The translations under genes were made by a program, and so were the position numbers. A stretch of 64,000 nt of DNA from Albibeggiatoa sp964388965 (GTDB taxonomy: Bacteria > Pseudomonadota > Gammaproteobacteria > Beggiatoales > Beggiatoaceae): assembly GCA_964388965.1 (NCBI GenBank), contig CAYMCP010000006.1, forward strand, positions 1 through 64,000, in the 5' to 3' direction. Shown here piece by piece: positions 48,501 to 59,685 of the stretch. The notes beneath the pieces are model-generated. The model searched no databases. It was not told where the DNA came from and worked only from the letters and a program-made list of their open reading frames with translations. How positions within the stretch are numbered: position 1 is the stretch's first letter; each line of letters starts with the position of its first letter.

Positions 48501-49177
48501 TCAGTTGTTTGACCTGATAATGTACGTCCTGATGCATCGGTAATTGTGCCTGAAATCATGATAGGACAGCGTTTATTTGGATATTCATCAAAATATTTTT
48601 CTACCGCAAAAATAGCGGCTTTTGCATTTAAAGTATCAAAAATGGTTTCAATGAGGATTAAATCGGTACCACCCTCTATAAGTCCTTGAGTAGATTCATA
48701 ATAAATATTTACTAATTCATTAAAAGTGATATTACGTTTACCCGGATCGTTGACATCGGGAGAAATTGAACAGGTTTTACTAGTTGGTCCTAAAATACCG
48801 GCAACAAAACGTGGTTTATCAGGTGTTTGTGCGGTCATTTCAGCGCAGGCTTGTTTAGCGAGTTTGGCAGATTCTACATTGATTTCATAGGTTAAATCTT
48901 CCATCGCATAATCTGCCATTGAAACACGATTTGCATTAAATGTATTGGCTTCAATAATATCAGCACCTGCTTGAAGATATTTAATGTGAATTTCTTTAAT
49001 GATAGCAGGTTGTGTGAGAGAAAGTAAATCGTTGTTACCTTTGAGATCGGTGTGCCAATCTTTGAAGCGTTCGCCGCGATAATCGGCTTCTTGTAGTTTG
49101 TAGCTTTGAATCATGGTGCCCATAGCACCGTCGAGGATTAGGATGCGGTTTTGAAGCAATTGTTGAATTGTTGGCAT
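45503..49177 (-). CDS. metH: Cobalamin-dependent methionine synthase MetH
   Basis: A 1,224-residue four-module enzyme, the same size as E. coli MetH. The homocysteine module has GLNCALGA and [13 protein letters not shown] (zinc cysteines). The folate module carries [13 protein letters not shown]. The B12 module has [15 protein letters not shown], whose DxHxxG His coordinates cobalt. The C-terminal activation module has [15 protein letters not shown], which binds SAM for reactivation. It transfers a methyl group from methyltetrahydrofolate to homocysteine. It depends on cobalamin supply, which fits the BtuC-like permease in this window. I see no cobalamin or SAM riboswitch in the 800 bases upstream. 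Confidence 0.97.
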   Translation of the reverse strand: MPTIQQLLQNRILILDGAMGTMIQSYKLQEADYRGERFKDWHTDLKGNNDLLSLTQPAIIKEIHIKYLQAGADIIEANTFNANRVSMADYAMEDLTYEINVESAKLAKQACAEMTAQTPDKPRFVAGILGPTSKTCSISPDVNDPGKRNITFNELVNIYYESTQGLIEGGTDLILIETIFDTLNAKAAIFAVEKYFDEYPNKRCPIMISGTITDASGRTLSGQTTEAFWNSLRHAKPISIGLNCALGAKELRQYIEELSRIADTHVSAHPNAGLPNEFGEYDESPEAMAKEIEGWAANGLLNIIGGCCGTTPSHIKAIKEVVEKYPPRNIPKVPKICKLSGLEPFNIDSTMNFVNVGERTNVTGSARFKKLIVNEDYEKSLDVARNQVENGAQIVDINVDEGLLDSKAVMVKFLNLIGSEPDIARVPIMIDSSKWEVLEAGLQCVQGKSIVNSISMKEGEEKFIEQAKLIKRYGAAAVVMAFDEVGQADTKARKLEICTRSYKILTEQVEFAPEDIIFDPNIFAVATGIEEHNNYAVDFIEAVREIKQSLPYAMISGGVSNVSFSFRGNNPVREAIHSVFLYYAIKEGMDMGIVNAGQLAIYEDLPQELRERVEDVILNRRDDATERLLDVADEYKGDGKVKINQQDLEWRSWNVNKRLEHALVKGITDFIDEDTEEARLQAERPLHVIEGPLMDGMNVVGDLFGEGKMFLPQVVKSARVMKKAVAYLMPYIEEEKGDGCKIENNGRILMATVKGDVHDIGKNIVGVVLQCNNFEVIDIGVMVPAEKILQTARDKKCDIIGLSGLITPSLDEMVHLAKEMQRQGFDIPLLIGGATTSKVHTAVKIAPNYQHPVVYVQDASRAVGVSQSLLSPDLKVAYAEKIAAEYEKVRTDRENKKKQSKKFTLSQARENKLQTDWATYQPIKPSFLGTKVFETYNLAELRQCIDWTPFFQSWELAGRYPKILDDAVVGTEARKLFNDAQEMLDKIIAEQWLTAKAVIGFFPANSVNDDDIELYDNEQRTEVKMTLHHLRQQLAKTDRPNMCLTDFIAPKGEMADYLGVFACTAGGNIEQKLAVFEAEHDDYNSILLKALADRLAEAFAERLHQRVRTEFWGYAADEQLTNDELIAEKYQGIRPAAGYPACPDHTEKALLWELLEVEQKIGMILTESFAMLPTASVSGWYFSHPKAQYFGIGKIEKDQVESYARRKNMSIEEAERWLAPVIAY

Positions 49178-49992
49178 TGAGAAGACCTAGTATCTATACT
49201 TTTGTATCAAACTTTACATTATAACAAGAAAGGAGGTTATTATTCAAAATATAATATTTTCAATTATTTATATGTATGATCTTAATTTAGCAGCATACCG
49301 TGATCCAGTGTATCTTGTATATTCTTTTTGTGCGAAACTGCAAAGAATAACAAAAATCACTATTTTAACAATTATAATATGCTTTTTTTAATTAATTATA
49401 AGTTTATAAAAAATGATCCTTTGCAACCTTTACTTATGGAAACAAAGTTAAATGAATTTGCTATTTACGCTTAATCATCAACACCTTGTTCACCGACGGC
49501 AATGAAGCCTAGCGGAATCGTCACCCTTGTATAATGCCTTGTTGCGCGCTATATGACACTCACTGCTCAAGTAGCATTAATTGTTCTTGCCGCTCTTCCT
49601 CTTGAAGCTCATAAGGCGAAATATTTTAATTAGTGTGGGCGTTACGCGGTTGAAGTATAATTAATTTTATTAAACTATTCTAAATTAGTATAAAAATATA
49701 ACCCTTTGAATAGAATAAATTTTTATTTGAACTACGTTACTCCTAATTTCAATATCCTCGCCACTAAACTTGCATAACAGGGTGAAGTAAACTATTTACA
49801 TCTAGTTGGCTACAATATAGTAGAATTGTGTTAGTCTCGTCCATGAATAATTGGTGAACAAGTGGACAAAAAGTTGTGGATTTATGCTCTTTACTTTTTA
49901 ACCTATTTGCCAATCTTTGGCGAAAATATGATTAAAGTATGATTTATGACATAAATTCAATTGTTCAGGGGACATTTTTGGAAAAATAAAAC
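49178..49992. other. 815-base divergent intergenic region (metH / giant kinase)
   Basis: AT-rich DNA with no gene I can support. A minus-strand scrap at about 49560-49630 reads ISPYELQEEERQEQLMLLEQ and then stops, which could be the end of a decayed gene. It must also hold the promoters of metH and the giant kinase. No riboswitch-like conserved boxes were recognised. Confidence 0.4.
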
Positions 49993-52900
49993 ATGTATAA
50001 TATCGCTAACTATCAAATAGTTAACAAAATATATGAAAGCACCAACTCCATCGTTTATCGTGCAATACGCAATCAAGACGGTTTGGCGGTTATTCTTAAA
50101 ACTTTAAAAACAGATTATCCCACAGCCAGCGAATTAAGCCGTTATCATCAAGAATTTGCTATCCTTTCTGAATTAAAAAATATAGATGGTATCATTAATG
50201 TTTATCATTTAGAAAAATACAAAAATACCCCTATACTGTGCATTGAAGATTTTCAAGGTAAATCGTTGAGTTATTGGCTTAAAAATCATAAAGTTACCCT
50301 GAAAGAACAATTGATGTTAGCGGTGCTAATCAGTCAAAATCTTGCCCTTATTCATCAACAAGGCATTATTCATAAAGACATTAATCCCGCTAATATTATT
50401 TGGAATCCAGATACAAATGTGCTTAAAATCATCGATTTTGGTATTTCGACCCAATTTTCTAAACAACAGCTCAGTTTAAAAAATCCTGAAGTATTAGAAG
50501 GCACATTGTCCTACATGTCGCCAGAGCAAACTGGGCGTATGAATCGTGTGATAGATTATCGCAGTGATTTTTACTCGTTGGGCGTGACGCTGTACGAATT
50601 GTTTACTGGACAATTGCCATTTACCAGTCAAGATGCAATGGAATTGGTGTATAGCCACTTAGCCAAACAACCGCTTGCTGCCGTTAAAGTTAAACCTGAT
50701 TTACCTATTGTTATTTCCGATATTATTAATAAATTATTAGCTAAAACTGCCGAAGAACGTTATCACAGTGCTTGGGGTATTCATGCCGATTTGCAGTGTT
50801 GTTATGATGATTTACAGCAAACAGGTTCAATTAAATCATTTGAATTAGCACAAAAAGATATATCAGATAAATTTTATATTCCACAAAAATTATATGGGCG
50901 TAACAATGAAATCAATCAGTTACTAGCAGCATTTGAGCGCATTATACATGGGACAACTGAAATTATGCTGGTTGCAGGTTATTCTGGCATTGGCAAATCG
51001 GTATTAGTTAAAGAAATTTATCGCGTTTTGACCAAAAATAATGGTTATTTTATCAGCGGCAAATTTGATCAATTGCAACGCAATGTGCCATACGGTGCTA
51101 TTATTAATGCTTTCAAAGAGTTGGTGCAACAATTATTGACCGAAAATGAAACCAAATTAAACCAATGGAAACAAAAATTACTAACCGCTTTACGCAACAA
51201 TGGACAAGTCATTATTGACGTAATTCCAGAGATAGAACAGATCATTGGCAAACAAGCACCGATTACAGAATTGAGCATGGCTGAATCACAAAATCGTTTT
51301 AATATGGTGTTTCAAAACTTTATCCGTGTATTTTGCCATCCAGACCATCCTTTAGTCATATTTTTAGATGATTTACAATGGGTTGAATTAGAAACTTTAA
51401 AATTATTAAAACTGATTACAGACAACACGGGTTTATTGATCATAGGCGCGTATCGAGATAATGAAGTATCATCTAGTCATCCATTAATTACATCATTAAA
51501 CAGTTTGCGCGAAGAAAAAATAAATATTAATCAAATCACTTTAAAACCTTTAAGCTTTGAACATGTCAATCAATTGATCGCTGATAGTGTACATCAAACA
51601 ACCACTGCCACCCATAATTTAGCTGAGTTAGTGGTTGCTAAAACTCAAGGAAATCCATTTTTTATCAATCAATTCCTGCACGCATTGTACAAAGAAAAGC
51701 TACTATATTTCGTACTACCCACGCCAGATAAAAATGCTTATTGGCAATGGGATATTCAAAAAATTAAGAACACGAATATCACTGACAATGTAGTAGATTT
51801 AATGATTAATAAATTAAAAAAATTACCAATGTCAGCACAACAAGTTATTCGTTTAGCGGCGTGTATTGGCAATCGTTTTGACTTGCATACTTTGGCAATT
51901 GTGTATGAAAAATCGCTATATGACACGTTTCAAGATGTGATGTTGGTATTAATGGAAGGCTTATTATTGCCCAAATCCGAAGCTAAATTACTGGAAAATG
52001 AACAATTAGTTATTGAGCAATTGCAATTTTTACATGACCGTGTGCAGCAAGCCGCTTATGCGTTAATTGATGATTCAGAAAAAAAGGCAGTGCATTTACA
52101 AATTGGGCGTTTATTGTTGAAAAATACCCATGATGTTGAAGAACATATTTTTGATATTGTTGAACAATTAAATAAAAGCATTGATTTAATAACAAATAAA
52201 TCGGAAAAATTACAGATTGCCAAGTTAAATTTAATAGCAGGTAAAAAAGCAAAACAAGCTACAGCTTATAAAACGGCTATCAATTATTTAACTATTGGAC
52301 GGGCATTTTTAATGCCGGATAGTTGGGAGCAAACCCATGATTTAACTTGTGAATTATTTATTGAAGCGGTGGAAACAGCATATTTAAGTGGCGACTATCA
52401 ACAAATGGAGGCTTTAGCCCATACCACGTTGCGCCATACTCGTAGTTTTAATGATGAAGTACGCATTTGTGAAATTCGCATTGAAGCTTACAATGGACAA
52501 CATCAGCCGTTAAAATCTATTCAAGTTGCATTGGCATTTTTAAAACGTTTAAACATTGATTTGCCAGAAATCCCCACAGATGAACAAGTTGGCTCTGTAT
52601 TACAAACCACAAATGCTATTTTTGCGCAACAATCAATAAAAAAATTGTTTGACTTGCCTGTTATGAGCGGCACTAATGAAAAGCTGGCAATGCGTATTCT
52701 AACTGCCCTCAGACAACCAACTTATCATTCATCGCCTAATTTAATGATTATATCCACTCTTAAACAAGTCGAATTATCACTACAATATGGGAATACTGTC
52801 GGCTCTAGTTTTGGTTATATTGGTTATGGTTTTATTCTTTGTACTCAACATGATGGCAATATTGCGTCGGGTTATCAGCTTGGGTTATTGAGTTTAAAAT

Positions 52901-55248
52901 TATCTGAAAAATTAGATCCCGCTTGGCTTCAAGTCAGAATATTTGAAATATTTAATGTATTGATCAGACCCTGGAGTGAACATGTTAGAACCAGTTTTCA
53001 ACCATTAATAGAAAATTATCATAAAGGTTTAGAGGTCGGTGAGCTAGAATTTGCCTCTTATTCTATTTGTATGAAATGCCAGTATGCTTATTTTGCTGGG
53101 CAGAAACTTAATGAATTTATTGAAGATATTGCGCTGTATACTGATGAAGTAGCGAAAATTAAACGTGAACACATGGTTGGATGGAATCGTATATTTTGGC
53201 AAACAGGATTAAATTTACTTAAAAATAATGACAATCCTTGTCGCTTAATCGGTGAGGCGTATGATGAAACAGTGCAATTACCGCAACACCTCGCCGCCAA
53301 TGATAAGACCGCCATCCATTTTTTCTATCTCAATAGGAGTTTTTTACATTATTTATTTCAATATAACGCACAAGCTGTTGAAGACAGTCAACTTGCACAA
53401 CATTATTTGGATGGAGCGACGGGTTTATTGTCAACAGCGATTTTTTATTTTTATGATTCTTTAATTCAATTATCTATCTATTCAGAATTAACTCTATCTG
53501 AACAAACGGATTGTATCAATAAAATAAACTTAAATCAGCAAAAAATGGCATTATGGGCGCGTCATGCCCCGATGAATTTCCAGCATAAATATGATTTGGT
53601 CGAAGCGGAAAAAGCGCGAGTTTTGGGACAATATGGCGATGCCAGAGAACTTTATGACCAAGCAATTGAATTAGCTGAGAAAAATCAATATATTAACGAA
53701 GCAGCCTTAGCCTATGAATTAGCAGGGCGGTTTTACATGGGTAGAAATAAATCTAATTTGGCTCAATTGTATTTACGTGATGCACATTACGCTTATCAGC
53801 AGTGGGAAGCTATGGCAAAAGCCAAGGATTTAGAAGCACGTTACGCAGATTTATTTATAATTCAAAGAGATAGCTCTGCATCAAATTCGATTAACACTCA
53901 TCCAGTGTTGTCTTCTACAGCGTCGTCAAATCACAATATATCTGCGCAGCTGGATTTAAACAGCATCATGAAGGCGGCACAAACCTTGTCCGGTGAGATT
54001 GTATTAAGTCAGTTGCTGGAAAAAATGATGCAAATTGTGATGGAAAGTGCAGGAGCAGAAAAAGGTTATTTATTGTTGCCAAAGCACGATAAATGGTTTA
54101 TTGAGGCGGAAATTCATATTAATGATGATACGGCAACAGTGTTGCAATCGCGTAGTATTGAGCAAGATGCGCCATTATCAAAGCATATTTTGCATTATAT
54201 CATCCATACTAAACAAGCTATTGTATTAGATGATGCTTCACAAGAAAAGCAATTTAGTCATGATGTCTATATTACCCTTAATCAACCTAAATCATTATTA
54301 TGTCTACCTTTATTGCATCATGGTCTGTTAAATGGAATTTTATATTTAGAAAATAATTTAACAATTGGTGCATTTACTAAAAAACGCTTAGAAATATTAA
54401 ATTTATTGTCTTCTCAGTTAGGAATTTCTATTCAAAACGCGCTATTTTACGCTAAATTAGAAGAGAAAGTAGCAGAACGTACTGATGAGTTAAAACAACA
54501 AACTTTAGCTTTAGAGCAAGCCAATGTATCGTTAGTGCAACTTAATCAGGAGAAAAATGAGTTTTTAGGCATTGCGGCGCATGATTTGAAAAATCCATTG
54601 CAGGCGATTCAAGGCTCTGCGGCATTAATTGAAATGGCATTAGATGCAGAGCAATTTGAAAGTAAAGCGGAAGTGATTGAATTTGCTAATATGATTAATG
54701 TTAGTGCTGAGCGTATGTTTGATTTAATTATGAATTTACTTAATGTAAATGCAATTGAAGCAGGGCAAATGGAAGTTAATTTAAAATTAATTGACATATT
54801 ACCTATTTTACAAGTAGTTGTCCGTGAATATCAGAAAAAAGCCCTCAGTAAGAACATTACAGTGCATTTTGAACCGATGCGAGACCAGAAGTATATGGTT
54901 TATGCGGATAATAGAACGTTACAGCAAATTTTGGATAATCTGATTTCTAATGCGGTGAAGTATTCGCCATTTAATGCACGGGTTGATATTCGGATTTTGA
55001 AACAAGAGACTGATATTAAAATAGAAATTCAAGACCAAGGTAAAGGTTTAAGCCCAGAAGATCAGGCTAAATTATTCGGTAAATTCGTGCGTTTAAGCAC
55101 CAAGCCAACAGGTGGTGAGCATTCTACTGGTTTAGGGTTATTTATCGTTAAAAAAATGGTGGATGCTTTACATGGCAAAGTATGGTGTGAATCTGAATTA
55201 AACAAAGGTTCGACGTTTATATTAACGATACCGGTTAAAAGCAATTAG
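49993..55248 (+). CDS. Ser/Thr kinase - AAA-type ATPase - GAF - histidine kinase fusion
   Basis: A 1,751-residue cytoplasmic signalling protein of the multi-domain type found in filamentous bacteria. Order: protein kinase domain (about 1-270) with IIHKDINPANIIWN (catalytic loop), IIDFGISTQF (DFG) and EGTLSYMSPEQTGRMN; ATPase of the STAND/AAA-like kind (about 290-560) with VAGYSGIGKSVLVKEI (P-loop) and VIFLDDLQWVE; a long helical repeat region (about 600-1290); GAF (about 1310-1480); HisKA with FLGIAAHDLKNPLQAI; and HATPase with NLISNAVKYSPF and STGLGLFIVKKM. It joins Ser/Thr and His-kinase signalling in one chain. No receiver partner is nearby. The linker has an acidic, Ser-rich stretch before the GAF domain. 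Confidence 0.93.
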   Translation: MYNIANYQIVNKIYESTNSIVYRAIRNQDGLAVILKTLKTDYPTASELSRYHQEFAILSELKNIDGIINVYHLEKYKNTPILCIEDFQGKSLSYWLKNHKVTLKEQLMLAVLISQNLALIHQQGIIHKDINPANIIWNPDTNVLKIIDFGISTQFSKQQLSLKNPEVLEGTLSYMSPEQTGRMNRVIDYRSDFYSLGVTLYELFTGQLPFTSQDAMELVYSHLAKQPLAAVKVKPDLPIVISDIINKLLAKTAEERYHSAWGIHADLQCCYDDLQQTGSIKSFELAQKDISDKFYIPQKLYGRNNEINQLLAAFERIIHGTTEIMLVAGYSGIGKSVLVKEIYRVLTKNNGYFISGKFDQLQRNVPYGAIINAFKELVQQLLTENETKLNQWKQKLLTALRNNGQVIIDVIPEIEQIIGKQAPITELSMAESQNRFNMVFQNFIRVFCHPDHPLVIFLDDLQWVELETLKLLKLITDNTGLLIIGAYRDNEVSSSHPLITSLNSLREEKININQITLKPLSFEHVNQLIADSVHQTTTATHNLAELVVAKTQGNPFFINQFLHALYKEKLLYFVLPTPDKNAYWQWDIQKIKNTNITDNVVDLMINKLKKLPMSAQQVIRLAACIGNRFDLHTLAIVYEKSLYDTFQDVMLVLMEGLLLPKSEAKLLENEQLVIEQLQFLHDRVQQAAYALIDDSEKKAVHLQIGRLLLKNTHDVEEHIFDIVEQLNKSIDLITNKSEKLQIAKLNLIAGKKAKQATAYKTAINYLTIGRAFLMPDSWEQTHDLTCELFIEAVETAYLSGDYQQMEALAHTTLRHTRSFNDEVRICEIRIEAYNGQHQPLKSIQVALAFLKRLNIDLPEIPTDEQVGSVLQTTNAIFAQQSIKKLFDLPVMSGTNEKLAMRILTALRQPTYHSSPNLMIISTLKQVELSLQYGNTVGSSFGYIGYGFILCTQHDGNIASGYQLGLLSLKLSEKLDPAWLQVRIFEIFNVLIRPWSEHVRTSFQPLIENYHKGLEVGELEFASYSICMKCQYAYFAGQKLNEFIEDIALYTDEVAKIKREHMVGWNRIFWQTGLNLLKNNDNPCRLIGEAYDETVQLPQHLAANDKTAIHFFYLNRSFLHYLFQYNAQAVEDSQLAQHYLDGATGLLSTAIFYFYDSLIQLSIYSELTLSEQTDCINKINLNQQKMALWARHAPMNFQHKYDLVEAEKARVLGQYGDARELYDQAIELAEKNQYINEAALAYELAGRFYMGRNKSNLAQLYLRDAHYAYQQWEAMAKAKDLEARYADLFIIQRDSSASNSINTHPVLSSTASSNHNISAQLDLNSIMKAAQTLSGEIVLSQLLEKMMQIVMESAGAEKGYLLLPKHDKWFIEAEIHINDDTATVLQSRSIEQDAPLSKHILHYIIHTKQAIVLDDASQEKQFSHDVYITLNQPKSLLCLPLLHHGLLNGILYLENNLTIGAFTKKRLEILNLLSSQLGISIQNALFYAKLEEKVAERTDELKQQTLALEQANVSLVQLNQEKNEFLGIAAHDLKNPLQAIQGSAALIEMALDAEQFESKAEVIEFANMINVSAERMFDLIMNLLNVNAIEAGQMEVNLKLIDILPILQVVVREYQKKALSKNITVHFEPMRDQKYMVYADNRTLQQILDNLISNAVKYSPFNARVDIRILKQETDIKIEIQDQGKGLSPEDQAKLFGKFVRLSTKPTGGEHSTGLGLFIVKKMVDALHGKVWCESELNKGSTFILTIPVKSN

Positions 55249-55358
55249 TTAAATTATCCCACTAGATGAATTGAGATCACGTTTAAGATCACATAAATGC
55301 TTTTAATCTATAGTCTTTTTGCGCCTGACCAAAATAAACAATCGCAATAAAATCGTTT

Positions 55359-57407
55359 TTAGAATTGTAGTTCAATACCCAAGGAGTAAGTCCGTCCTCG
55401 ATTTAAAACACCATCTGTTACTCCCGCATATTTTGTAGAATTGTAATATTCTTCATTCAGTAAATTATGAATATGTCCTACAATCGTTAAATCTGCTGTT
55501 AAATTATAGCGTAATGCGGAATGTAATACCCAATAATCATCCAATAAATTTATTTCTCCACCACCAATAGGATGCTCCATTGTATCGTGATAATAAGCGT
55601 TTAAATTTATATTCCAGTCATGATGCTGATAATTTAAAATAGCTGCAACTGTTTGTTTAGGAAAAGGTTTAGGACTTTGTTCTATGGTTGACATGTATGT
55701 ATAAGCGGTGCGTAATGATAAATTATTTGTCAGTTTACTAAATAACTCAACCTCCCAACCCGCAGAAGTTAATTCACCTTCCAAGTTATTAAATTGTCGC
55801 CGCAAGTCGTCCAAAGGCGATGCTAGTAAAATGGTGTCAATTCTATTTTTTGCCTGACTATGAAAATAAGTGACTGTTGTTTGTGTCCGTTCAAACTGTT
55901 GCAACCACGCAAGTTCCAGAGTTTTAATCGTTTCAGGCTCTAAATTTGGATTGCCCAGTCCGGGTATATTAGTAAAATTTTGGCGTAACGAAGGGGCGCG
56001 GAATGCTTCGCCATACATCCATTTAAATTTTGTTTTTTCCGTTGGCGCATAAGTCAAAGTTGCACGTGGGTTGACCGTACCGCCAGCCGCTCCGGCATAG
56101 TGATCATAACGTAGTCCCAAAGTCGTAGCCCATTGTGCATTAAATTTATATTTATCTTGGACATAAATACCTAAAATACTTCGACTCATCGCCGGTTCAA
56201 ACTCACTCACGTCATGCTGATTGCCCGTGTAGTTAAAATAACCTGTTGGTGGTGTCGCTGCCAATACTTGGTTATAAGCTTCAGCATCATAATTAAGTGA
56301 ATTATAAGCATAATCAGTTTTAGGTTTGCGATATTGTAAACCGGCGATAAATTCATGTTTATTATTGATAAAATAATGCGCTTCGATATTGAATGATAAT
56401 TCTGTTTCCTTAGCGTTACGTCCTTCTAATAAATTGCCTAATTGAGACTTATCTAAACTATCGGGCAAGCTATCTAATGTCGCAGTTAAAGAGGTTGTTT
56501 TATTACGCATCTGCATGTAATTAAAATCAATATCTACCTCTATATCATCCGTATCATATAATCTATAGCTCAACTGCGCTGATTGATGTTCAGTGAAATA
56601 TTTTTCAACACCTTCTACGGTTTCCGTTAAGAAGGAAAATTCATCACGGTGACGCTGAGTGTGACGAAATTTAAATTGCAATCGGTCATATTTTGTAGAT
56701 AAATAAATATCATTACCTTTTAATGGATCAGAAGTTAGTTTTTCAGGTTGTAAAACATTTTGATAAATTTTTTGTCCATTATCTTCAAAATAACGTACAA
56801 AGCCTGCAAAATGACCATTATCAAATTGTTTTGAAAAATTTGTATAAGCTTCACGGCTTGCCATATTGCCGGCACTGACAAATGCGTCATTAGTTTTTGT
56901 TTCAGTTACGATATTCACCACACCAGAAAATGCACTTGTGCCGTACAATGCAGAGCCTGGTCCACGAATCACTTCAATTTGTTTGACATTAGCAAGTGGG
57001 ATATAAGTATTATGAAGTAATGCACCGCCACTTAAATCATTATTTAATCGTTGTCCATCAATCATAAATAAAACATTATATGAAGCTTGTGGTGAAGTCA
57101 TACCTCTCGCCGCCACCATGTAACCTGAGCTAAAAACCAATTCGCGTGTTGCAATAAATCCGGGCACATAATTCAATACTTGTTCAACAGAAGTTAAACC
57201 CATATTGAGCAATTCTTGGCGCGTAAAAACGGTAACGGATGAAGGCGCATCAAAAATGGTTTCTTTACTTTTGGATGCAACATCTATTTCAACTTGTAAT
57301 AATTCAACTATTGATAATTTAAGTAAGTCATCAAGTATATCAGTTTCTTGAGCGATAATAGGGTGGTTATATATAATGAAAAAAACATATAAAAAACGAA
57401 AATTCAT
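55359..57407 (-). CDS. TonB-dependent outer membrane receptor
   Basis: A 682-residue receptor. A short signal peptide (MNFRFLYVFFIIYNHPIIAQ) precedes the lead-in LLKLSIVELLQVEIDVASKSKETIFDAPSS. The plug domain follows (TVFTRQELLNMGLTSVEQVLNYVPGF, AARGMTSPQASYNVLFMIDGQRL, VEVIRGPGSALYGTSAFSGVVNI). A 22-strand barrel runs to the terminal GIELQF. The lead-in is related to that of the receptor at 19541-21733, so the two are paralogues of one receptor group. The ligand is not evident: cobalamin, siderophore or another small molecule. It is divergent from the hydrogenase gene, with 337 bases between the starts. Confidence 0.88.
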   Translation of the reverse strand: MNFRFLYVFFIIYNHPIIAQETDILDDLLKLSIVELLQVEIDVASKSKETIFDAPSSVTVFTRQELLNMGLTSVEQVLNYVPGFIATRELVFSSGYMVAARGMTSPQASYNVLFMIDGQRLNNDLSGGALLHNTYIPLANVKQIEVIRGPGSALYGTSAFSGVVNIVTETKTNDAFVSAGNMASREAYTNFSKQFDNGHFAGFVRYFEDNGQKIYQNVLQPEKLTSDPLKGNDIYLSTKYDRLQFKFRHTQRHRDEFSFLTETVEGVEKYFTEHQSAQLSYRLYDTDDIEVDIDFNYMQMRNKTTSLTATLDSLPDSLDKSQLGNLLEGRNAKETELSFNIEAHYFINNKHEFIAGLQYRKPKTDYAYNSLNYDAEAYNQVLAATPPTGYFNYTGNQHDVSEFEPAMSRSILGIYVQDKYKFNAQWATTLGLRYDHYAGAAGGTVNPRATLTYAPTEKTKFKWMYGEAFRAPSLRQNFTNIPGLGNPNLEPETIKTLELAWLQQFERTQTTVTYFHSQAKNRIDTILLASPLDDLRRQFNNLEGELTSAGWEVELFSKLTNNLSLRTAYTYMSTIEQSPKPFPKQTVAAILNYQHHDWNINLNAYYHDTMEHPIGGGEINLLDDYWVLHSALRYNLTADLTIVGHIHNLLNEEYYNSTKYAGVTDGVLNRGRTYSLGIELQF

Positions 57408-57744
57408 AACGACTCCTTAACAGTCTAATCAATTTTTATAACAAGCTAGCATTAGCTCATTTTATCGAACTCAAATTGCGCAAAAGCAATGTAGACAAGT
57501 ATAAAATTTATTCTTTTTTCATTCCCGGTGGAAATAAACATCTCAATTTTTGCAAATTTCGTTAAAATTATGATCTCACATCATTCAATCTAACTTTATA
57601 ATTATATACAACTTATATCTACATTAGAGATATTATAAATAATATCAATCTAGCATTTGATTTTTTGAACAATATACAGCTACTTTTTTTGTCAAACAAG
57701 ATTAGAATATAATCATATATTCACTTGTTTGGATGGAAAATGTC

Positions 57745-59469
57745 ATGAGCAAACGCATTATTGTGGACCCTATTACCAGAATTGAAGGACATTTACGCAT
57801 TGAAGCCCAAATGGACGCAGCAAATCAAACCATTAGTTCAGCGTATTCGTCCGGTACGATGGTTCGTGGCATTGAAAAAATCCTACTAGGACGTGATCCA
57901 CGCGATGCTTGGGCATTTGCACAGCGTATCTGTGGCGTTTGTACATTGGTACACGGTTTGGCATCTGTGCGTGCAGTAGAGGACGCATTAGATTACAAAT
58001 TACCGCCTAATGCTCAACTGATTCGTAATTTAATGATTGGTGCACAATATATCCATGACCACGTCATGCACTTTTATCATTTACATGCACTGGATTGGGT
58101 TGACGTGGTTTCAGCACTCAAAGCCGACCCTAAACAAACCTCTGAATTAGCTCAGTCTATTAGTAATTATGCTAAATCTTCTCCGGGTTATTTTAATGAT
58201 ATGCAAACTAAATTAAAAAATTTTGTTGAAGCCGGACAATTAGGCATTTTTGCACAAGGTTATTGGGGACATCCTGCTTACAAGTTGCCGCCTGAAGCTA
58301 ATTTAATGGCTGTTGCGCACTATCTTGAAGCATTGGCTTGGCAACGTGATGTCGTAAAACTACATACCATTTTTGGTGGCAAAAATCCACATCCTAATTT
58401 TTTAGTTGGCGGTGTACCTTGTGCAATTGATTTGAATTCAGATTCTGCGCTTAATGCAAAAAAACTTTCTCAAGTCAAAACTATCATTGAGCAAATGCAG
58501 CAATTTGTTGAACAAGTTTACGTGCCAGATACTTTAGCAATTGCAAGCTTTTATAAAGATTGGGCTTATCAAGGTGAAGGTGTGGGTAATTTTATGACGT
58601 ATGGTGATTTTCCTGTGAGCGGTATTAATGATAAAGGTGATTTTTTAATACCTTCCGGCGTGATTTTAAATCGTGATTTAACTGAAATTCATGCGGTAGA
58701 TTTAAACGCAGAGGATCAAATACAGGAATTTGCTAGCCATTCGTGGTATCAATATTCTCAGGGTAGAGACGCAGGTTTACACCCCTATGCTGGTGAAACA
58801 GAGTTAGATTATACAGGTCCACAACCGCCATATACGCAATTGGATGTAGAACAAGCTTATTCTTGGATGAAATCGCCACGCTGGAAAGGTCATGCGGTTG
58901 AAGTCGGTCCTTTGGCACGAGTTTTAATGTTGTATGCAACGGGACACGAACAAACTAAAGCTTTAGTAGACAGTAGTTTACAAAAATTAGCATTACCAAT
59001 CGAAGGCTTATATTCAACATTGGGTCGCACGGCGGCACGTACTTTGGAATCCAAAATTGTTGCTGATATGATGTCTAGTTGGTTTGATAATTTAATTTTG
59101 AACATTAAAGCGGGTGATACGAAAACTTTTAATGAGACATTATGGGAGCCGAGTAGTTGGCCAAAACAGGCGAAGGGTGTGGGATATATGGAGGCACCGC
59201 GTGGCGGCTTGGCACATTGGATTGTAATTGAAAACGGTAAAATTGCTAATTATCAAGCAGTTGTACCTAGTACGTGGAATGCAGGTCCTAGAGATAACGA
59301 GGGGAAAGCAGGTGCATACGAGGCGGCTCTGCGTGGACACAGCATCCACGACGCGAAGCAACCTATAGAGATTTTACGCACAATTCACAGTTTTGATCCT
59401 TGTATTGCTTGTGCGGTACATTTAGTGGACGAGCAAGGCGAAGAGGTTACAAAAGTTAAAATTCGTTAG
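57745..59469 (+). CDS. NiFe hydrogenase large subunit, no small subunit nearby
   Basis: The catalytic subunit of a membrane-bound or periplasmic uptake hydrogenase, about 574 residues. The ATG at 57745 is preferred over the one four codons upstream because MSKRIIVDPITRIEGHLRIE is the usual start; the 57733 start is possible. The two NiFe-binding ends are intact: RICGVCTLVHGLASVRAVED (L1) near residue 65, and DPCIACAVH at the C-terminus, followed by a 15-residue extension that the maturation protease would remove. FeS small subunit, cytochrome and hyp genes are all absent from the window. Upstream is a TonB receptor on the other strand, downstream a decayed zone. In Isp-type (group 1e) loci the large subunit is separated from the small one, so a distant partner is plausible. 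The upstream gap is AT-rich, with TATAAT at 57708-57713. Confidence 0.93.
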   Translation: MSKRIIVDPITRIEGHLRIEAQMDAANQTISSAYSSGTMVRGIEKILLGRDPRDAWAFAQRICGVCTLVHGLASVRAVEDALDYKLPPNAQLIRNLMIGAQYIHDHVMHFYHLHALDWVDVVSALKADPKQTSELAQSISNYAKSSPGYFNDMQTKLKNFVEAGQLGIFAQGYWGHPAYKLPPEANLMAVAHYLEALAWQRDVVKLHTIFGGKNPHPNFLVGGVPCAIDLNSDSALNAKKLSQVKTIIEQMQQFVEQVYVPDTLAIASFYKDWAYQGEGVGNFMTYGDFPVSGINDKGDFLIPSGVILNRDLTEIHAVDLNAEDQIQEFASHSWYQYSQGRDAGLHPYAGETELDYTGPQPPYTQLDVEQAYSWMKSPRWKGHAVEVGPLARVLMLYATGHEQTKALVDSSLQKLALPIEGLYSTLGRTAARTLESKIVADMMSSWFDNLILNIKAGDTKTFNETLWEPSSWPKQAKGVGYMEAPRGGLAHWIVIENGKIANYQAVVPSTWNAGPRDNEGKAGAYEAALRGHSIHDAKQPIEILRTIHSFDPCIACAVHLVDEQGEEVTKVKIR

Positions 59470-59685
59470 TATTTTTTGAACGTATGAGACAATGTGCCGA
59501 AACTGTAAAAAAACTTACTTTTTTCGATTTATAGTTATTTAAACTCAATGAGTTATAATAATCGTTATTTTTAAAGTGCTTTTACAATTTCATCGCATTG
59601 TCACGCAATGTAAACTTGAGGCTTATATTGGGCACGTAATTTAAAAAAAGTTTGTTTTATAGTTAATTCCGTAAAATAGGGTATA

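Noticed and set aside
49178..49500. Cobalamin or SAM riboswitch upstream of metH
   Set aside because: I could not find the conserved boxes of either class by eye. A covariance-model search would decide.
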